The notes beneath the pieces were generated by a model. The model had not been told where the DNA came from and ran no database searches. It was given only the letters and a program-made list of their open reading frames with translations. The position numbers were made by a program, and so were the translations under genes. A stretch of 64,000 nt of DNA from Timema cristinae (lineage: Eukaryota > Arthropoda > Insecta > Phasmatodea > Timematidae): the NCBI GenBank assembly GCA_039000515.1, contig JBCFYV010011172.1, forward strand, positions 71,063,941 through 71,127,940, written 5' to 3'. Below are positions 59,038-64,000 of the stretch, piece by piece (within the stretch, counting starts at the first letter, position 1; each line of letters begins with the position of its first letter).

Positions 59038-59250
59038 GCTTTGGTGGCCGCAAGTCCCAAGGCGCTACTGTCCCCAGTAGACCAGACTGTCGATGAGAGG
59101 GGGTCGAGGTTTAAAACTGTTTTGTCACTGATAAACTAAATAAAAAGGGTTTTTCACTCCCCCCACAAAAAATTTTGGGGATGCTTTCCCCTAAAAGTAA
59201 CCTTTCAACCCAAAATCACTAACAAATAACTAAAAGATAAAAAAACTTTA
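59038..59250 (+). repeat. SINE-B/C copy, error-rich
   Basis: TTTGGTGGCCGCAAGTCCCA head, GGGTCGAGGTTTAAAACTG B-box region, and a CACTCCCCCCACAAAAAATT body. Tail lost. Confidence 0.55.
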
Positions 59251-59439
59251 ATATTTTGGGTAGTGAGTGTATCCCCCAGACTGGTTGCACACTAAAGAGA
59301 AATAGAAATTCAGCAGGATCTGGAATATAAAATTAAGGGTAAAGAACCACCCTTGTTGGGCTTAAATGCTCAAAATTGTAAGAGAAAAAAAGGATTTAAA
59401 AGCTCATGGGGAGCCAAAAAGTAGAAACCCAAGGGAGAA

Positions 59440-61620
59440 AACCCATTGACCTGTGTTTTAGGAACTCCCTGGGGTTTATTAACCCTTGGCATAGGGAAAA
59501 GGGAAAAATCCACAAGTTAACCCGCATATCTGGAATCATCAGCATATAAAAACTTTAAAAACTACATATTGGTCTCAAAAAATTAACAAAAAAGTGTAAA
59601 TTTAAAAATCACAGATTGGTTTTTGGCAGATCCCAAGAAACCCAGGGATACATTGCCAAAAGAATTTCTAAAACCCAAAGGGGGGGGGGAAGTTGGACAT
59701 AGATAAGTGAGAGAAGTTTTCAGGACACAGAAAAAATTGATTTGCCTAAGGGAATTAAGGAGGTGGAAAAAAATGTAGAAGATTCAGAACAATAGAGAAC
59801 AGCAAAAGGGCATGGAAAGTATACCAAAAAAAGAGAAAAAAGGGTAAAAAACACCAGGGGGAATGATGTAACAGAATACACAAAAAGAAAAAAAAAAGCA
59901 TGGAGAGAGTGGTTTTTAAGACAACAAAGAGAAAGAGGAAAAATTGAAACCTCCATAAAGTAACAAAACATAATTAAATTTGCTAAGGATAAATCTGGGA
60001 AAGTTCTTGGAGAAAAAAAAAAAAAAAAAAAATATGGGTGGTTGAAACAAAACAAAACATTAATATAGCTGACAAATTTAAAAATACTCTGGAAATTTTC
60101 AGTGAAGGACATGGAAAAATATTTAACGATCTATTAAAAGGGGACAGAAATAAAAAGCAGAGGATAGATGGAGAAACCGAGCTATAAAGGGTGAGCGGGA
60201 AAAATTTTATATTGAACTTAAGAGGGCAGTAGAGAGCTCCCAAAGGGGAAAAATTCCCGGGAATAAAAAAATTGATATTTGAGATAATAAAAACAGAAGA
60301 GGAATGGGGATTTTTTGTGTACCAAGGATGCAGTGATTGGATAGAAAGGAAAATATCAATGTTTGGAAAAGGGGTTTTTGTGACCTTAAAAAAAAATGAA
60401 GCCAGTCAAAATGTAAAAATTAAAGGGGGGCATTTACATTGAGGCCACTCCCCTGAATTTATAGAAAAAAAAAAAGAATAATAGAGGAAAAAAAAATAAA
60501 TAATTTTGGGGCTTTGACAAGGTAAACTGGGGTAGACCCAATCTTTGTGTTGAAACAGTTCTTTGGGGAAAAGATGGAAATATGGTAAAGATCCCATGAT
60601 AGCCTTCATTGAAAAAAAAAAAGGTTGGGACAAGTTAAAAGACAAATGTATGTTGGTTTAAGAAAAAGAGGATTGAGGGGGGGATCATGAACAAATAAAG
60701 AATATCTATGATAAGTGTGAAAATTTGTGTAAGAATAGATGATAAACACTCGTTTGGTTTCAAAGAGAAAGGGATGCAACGGGAAGAATTGTATCACCAT
60801 TTTATTCAACATTGTAATGGATGAAAAAATTTGCTGAAGAAAAGGGGTCACAAAAGCCCAGGAATTGAAGGCGATGGCATATACAATTACATCATGACAG
60901 GAAATTTAAGAGGGCTTGAAGGGGAACTAGCAAATGGTCAAGATGATGGAAAAATATGGATTGGACATGAAACTGGAAAGATCAAACAATAAAGGTGGCT
61001 GGAAACTTAAACTCCATGAAGGAAGTGACAATTAATAGAAAGGGCTTAAAAAAGGTAGAATATTTATGTTATCTAAGAATTAAGATTACCACAAACACTA
61101 AATTCAAGAGGAAATAGGCAAAGTTATGGGGGAGTGGAAAAATTCTTTCATATGGTTTAAAGGGGGGTAAATTTGGCGAGAAACAAAAAAAGAGGCCAAA
61201 TCTTTGTTACATAAACTACTACCAACCAAAATTTACAAGGGCTCTAAAACCTTAACAAGACGAAGATATACTAAATAGCAAAGGGCTCAGAGATGAGATT
61301 TCCTAGAGGAACCTATTGAAAATGTTAAAAGAAGGTAGGAAAAGGGAAATGAAACAATTAGGGATAGTTTAAAGGCTCTACCATTAGAAAAGACACTAAA
61401 GAAAAAAAGGTAAAATGTTTAGAGAGGGATATAATGGGGGGCAAGTGCTTAAGAATGCTCTAAAAAAGTAAGAAGGATAAAAAACCTATTGAAAGACCAC
61501 ATAAGCTGGATGGACAACGCAGGACAAGGAGGCTAAAGGAGGTTTGTGGGTGCATAAAGAGGAAGAAGCTTGGATATCAATGAAAGTGCAAGATGATGAG
61601 ATCATCTGAGTTCTCATTGT
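59440..61620 (+). pseudogene. LINE ORF2 remnant: endonuclease end to reverse-transcriptase end
   Basis: In shifting plus-strand frames: NHRLVFGRSQ (end of the endonuclease domain) at about 59600; an AWKVYQKKREK / AWREWFLRQQRERG linker at 59800-59940; GVFVTLKKNEAS (a decayed DLxKAFD block) at about 60380; KEKGMQREELYHHFIQHCNG (GxxQGxxLSPxLFN region) at about 60765; a GKIWIGHETGKIKQ block at about 60950 (the GLxxNxxKTK position); and an RRTRRLKEVCG-like end at about 61525. Motif order is right for a LINE. The apparent minus-strand ORFs at 59720-60850 are low-complexity shadows. Decay and base errors cannot be separated here. Confidence 0.68.
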
Positions 61621-61782
61621 TCCTGCAGAGCAAACATAATTCCTTTCGAAAATTAATTTTGTAGAGCGTTTTAAAAAAGATATTTTTCCAACTGATTTGA
61701 AGAATCAAATAGCCAAAGCTATTTTTTTGTGATTTTTGTGAGGATTACTCCATCTAGATATAAATTCGTAAAATTTAAAAAT

Positions 61783-61866
61783 GACACCCCGGACACGGGA
61801 ATCAAACCTGGACCTTTTGCTTTGTACACAATTTCCTCACCCTGAGCTATCCAGGAAACGTCCCAT
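61783..61866 (-). repeat. tRNA-like SINE head (type E)
   Basis: The minus strand reads CCTGGATAGCTCAGGGTGAG, then GGTCCAGGTTTGATTCCCGT and GTCCGGGGTGTC: A and B boxes with a plausible T-stem. The anticodon arm is irregular and no matching acceptor stem is seen, so a SINE or tRNA pseudogene is likelier than a tRNA gene. Confidence 0.5.
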
Positions 61867-61869
61867 GCC

Positions 61870-64000
61870 TAGGGTCACTCATATTTAAGGGGAATTCTAT
61901 TTGGAAATGCGGGAAAATTGCGGGTACAAATTTGGATTTTTTTTTGAGATCACGAACATAAAAACGCACAATCTTTTACTCAAAAGTTGACGACAGGACA
62001 ATTCCAAATTATTTTTTCATGGCAATTTAATGTGTTAAGTAAAACACATCTTGTAAAATTTCGGGTCCATGAAATTTTTAATTTAAGCTCACATTTATTA
62101 ATTTTTGATTTTGGGAAAGAGGCAGCTTACAAACCCCTTACAACTTATAACTGGGAACCTATAGAACTATCTAAATTCTAGACATTTATTTTTAAAGTCC
62201 TACAAATAGCAGAAATATTTTTAAATCATATCTTCAGCCTCGTTAACATTAAACAGCATCCTGCACATACTGTTTTTGATTTTTAACCCCTAATTTTGCC
62301 CAAGGGGTTTTTTCCTGTCTCACTTCCTCTCATTGAAGGGGGTCATTGATATTTTTTCTTCATCTCAGGTGCTGTGCCTCACCCAACCCACTAAGTTGTT
62401 ATTCCATTTACTCTAATGCATGATAAAGTTCATGAGCCTAGGCCCGACGCGCAATAGTACCCCATTCTAACTTAACTTATTGCACAAGTGGAGAGAGCAA
62501 AAGGGGATTGGCTCTCATATGTGGAGAGTGGAATAAGGGGGCCTGCTATTTTTATTTTTAATTTTTTCCTTCCCCCCCTTGGTTACAGAGGCTGAGCGAG
62601 CGAGTTTTTGGGGTGCATTTGGTGTTTTAAGCATACTCACCACTGCCTTCACACACCCAATATTTTTTTTTATAACAAGCAGCAACTACTTTTGTATTTT
62701 CCCCCCAACCTCCTTCCCTCTTCCTTGCTGCCAAGAAATACTACAATGGCGTCTACATTGTGAGCATAGCAAAAGTATCCAAATTTTGACCCTCTTCTTA
62801 CACTAAAGCATAAATTCAAAAGTTTGTGTAAACATTTAAACTATAAGCCCAAAATGCTGTCTTAATAAACGTAACCGCTGAAATTAGGCAATGTTTTTAT
62901 CCCACTTTGAGACTCAGAAATTAACTTTTATCTGAAAATAAGTCCACATGATAATTGTAATGAATTAATGTTATATAAAGATTTTGTGTTCGTAATTTGA
63001 TACAAAGCTTGGTTTTTATTTTTTTGGGGATAATTATTTTACATTTAAAGCAGTAGTGAAAAAAAAGTAGAATTTTGAGAAAATAACCGGTGGTTCCCCA
63101 AACCCAAGGGGTGTGAACACTTCGGAGGTGACTATTTGGAAATAACATTAAAAATTTTATTATATAATTTTAAGATAATATTTATTTTACTAACTTTTCC
63201 AACTAATTAAGAAAATTTATTGCAGCATTGGCAACACTGCCTACCATTTTAAGCTCAAAAGCCTCAATCACCCACCAATTCCCACCAAAACCTTTTCCCC
63301 AACCCATAGGCTCCCAATTTTTTAGAAAAAGGGAGCCCTTGTAGCATAATAAATACTTTCTGGAGCCCTCATAAAATATGTTAAACTAATATTTTGAACA
63401 TTTAAAATAACGACAGTTAACTTTTACAAGTCTAAAACTATAAGACAAATAGAAAATACTGTTCTGGCTGAAATATCCATTTTTCAAATTTGGAAAAAAA
63501 ATTAGAAATCCTAATTATTAATGTTTTTTAAAGGGGAGAAAAAACAAATAAAGAATAGCATAAATTGCCCATAGTGTTTGAGATAGCTAGGGGAACCCAA
63601 CAACTCCGGGAACACAGTTTAAAAAATATTGCCCCAACACCTTGTGACCATGTAAAAACCACTGACTCTTCAACTCTGACTCTCATGAAAACTAAACTGT
63701 TGTCGTCTTGAAGGGAAAGTGATTTGCGTGGCCTGTTGAATATCAAGCCAATATTCAAGAACGATGAAATAAAACTACCAACCTTTACTAAATCCCCCGC
63801 ATTTTTTATCCCCCCAACCCTGCCAGTGTTACGTAAATTTTTTTTGTATATAAATATCCCAAAAACAGGGAGGGCGGTGGAGAAAGGCTATGGGGAATTT
63901 TTATTTTATCCCAAAGGGAGGCGTCATCGGGAAACTTTTGGGAACCATTGACAATACTAAAATTTTGGGTTTTGGGGAGAGTGAAAAACCATTTAGAAGT
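61870..64000. other. Right end of the window, no supported gene
   Basis: The only element hint is 63086-63605, bounded by GGTGGTTCCCCAAACCCA and (reverse) TGTTGGGTTCCCCTAGC. These resemble the ends of hAT MITEs of the CAGTGGTTCCCAAAC type. Error-rich sequence prevents confirming boundaries or an 8-bp duplication. Confidence 0.35.

Larger units (their letters stand above)
54130..64000. other. Low-accuracy sequence with homopolymer and small-indel errors
   Basis: Compared with the SINE consensus readable from the first 54 kb, copies here lack single bases and have collapsed or inflated C, A and G runs. At 57745, GTTAAAC.GTAGG lacks TG and CATCTCACAAT became CATCCACAT. At 58791 several bases are missing within 120 bp. 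Poly-C runs at 55588-55640 and many AAAA/CCCC blocks point the same way. No host gene is recognisable, but exons could be masked by errors. Confidence 0.7.

Noticed and set aside
59720..60851. Minus-strand ORFs rich in F, S and L
   Set aside because: They are the complement of purine-rich LINE coding sequence on the plus strand and contain only low-complexity residues.

Overview
This is eukaryotic, intron-bearing, AT-rich DNA with long introns, split conserved genes and dense layers of decayed transposable elements. The family mix (several tRNA-derived SINEs, non-LTR, BEL/Pao-like and Penelope-like retroelements, hAT, pogo, Harbinger-like and mariner-like DNA elements) together with the divergence of the two conserved proteins suggests an invertebrate animal, most likely an arthropod. 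The species cannot be named from the sequence. There are no prokaryotic features.

Two host genes are firmly recognised. GMP synthase (GMPS) lies on the minus strand between about 1.4 and 9.9 kb. Three exons of its glutamine-amidotransferase half are present, and the remaining exons lie off the left edge. Nurim (NRM), an inner-nuclear-membrane protein, lies on the plus strand at 33.7-43.3 kb. Its five exons have compatible splice phases and encode about 242 residues ending in a stop. A third candidate is a short terminal exon at about 24.8-25.0 kb on the minus strand. It encodes a small single-pass membrane segment that I cannot name.

The rest is repeats. 1.6-8.6 kb: GMPS intron with SINEs and two minisatellites. 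13.2-15.7 kb: decayed hAT/ZBED-type transposase, a 51-bp tandem repeat and a SINE. 16.5-20.2 kb: an imperfect inverted duplication with arms of 1.8-1.9 kb, carrying two copies of a broken transposon-associated protein. 22.2-24.8 kb: three copies of a TTAA-flanked MITE, one invaded by a Harbinger-like MITE. 25.8-33.2 kb: LINE, LTR-like and BEL/Pao-like remnants and satellites. 36.4-38.7 kb: LINE remnant in nurim intron 1. 43.5-49.5 kb: hAT, mariner-like and pogo-like elements. 49.7-53.5 kb: a Penelope-like element interrupted by a SINE, which is itself interrupted by a 2.0-kb DNA transposon with CAG-type ends.

At least two SINE body types share one 3' tail, which suggests that one LINE mobilised them. 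After a 100-N gap at 54.0 kb the sequence has many homopolymer and small-indel defects, visible in SINE copies and in a LINE ORF. Coding calls there are unreliable.
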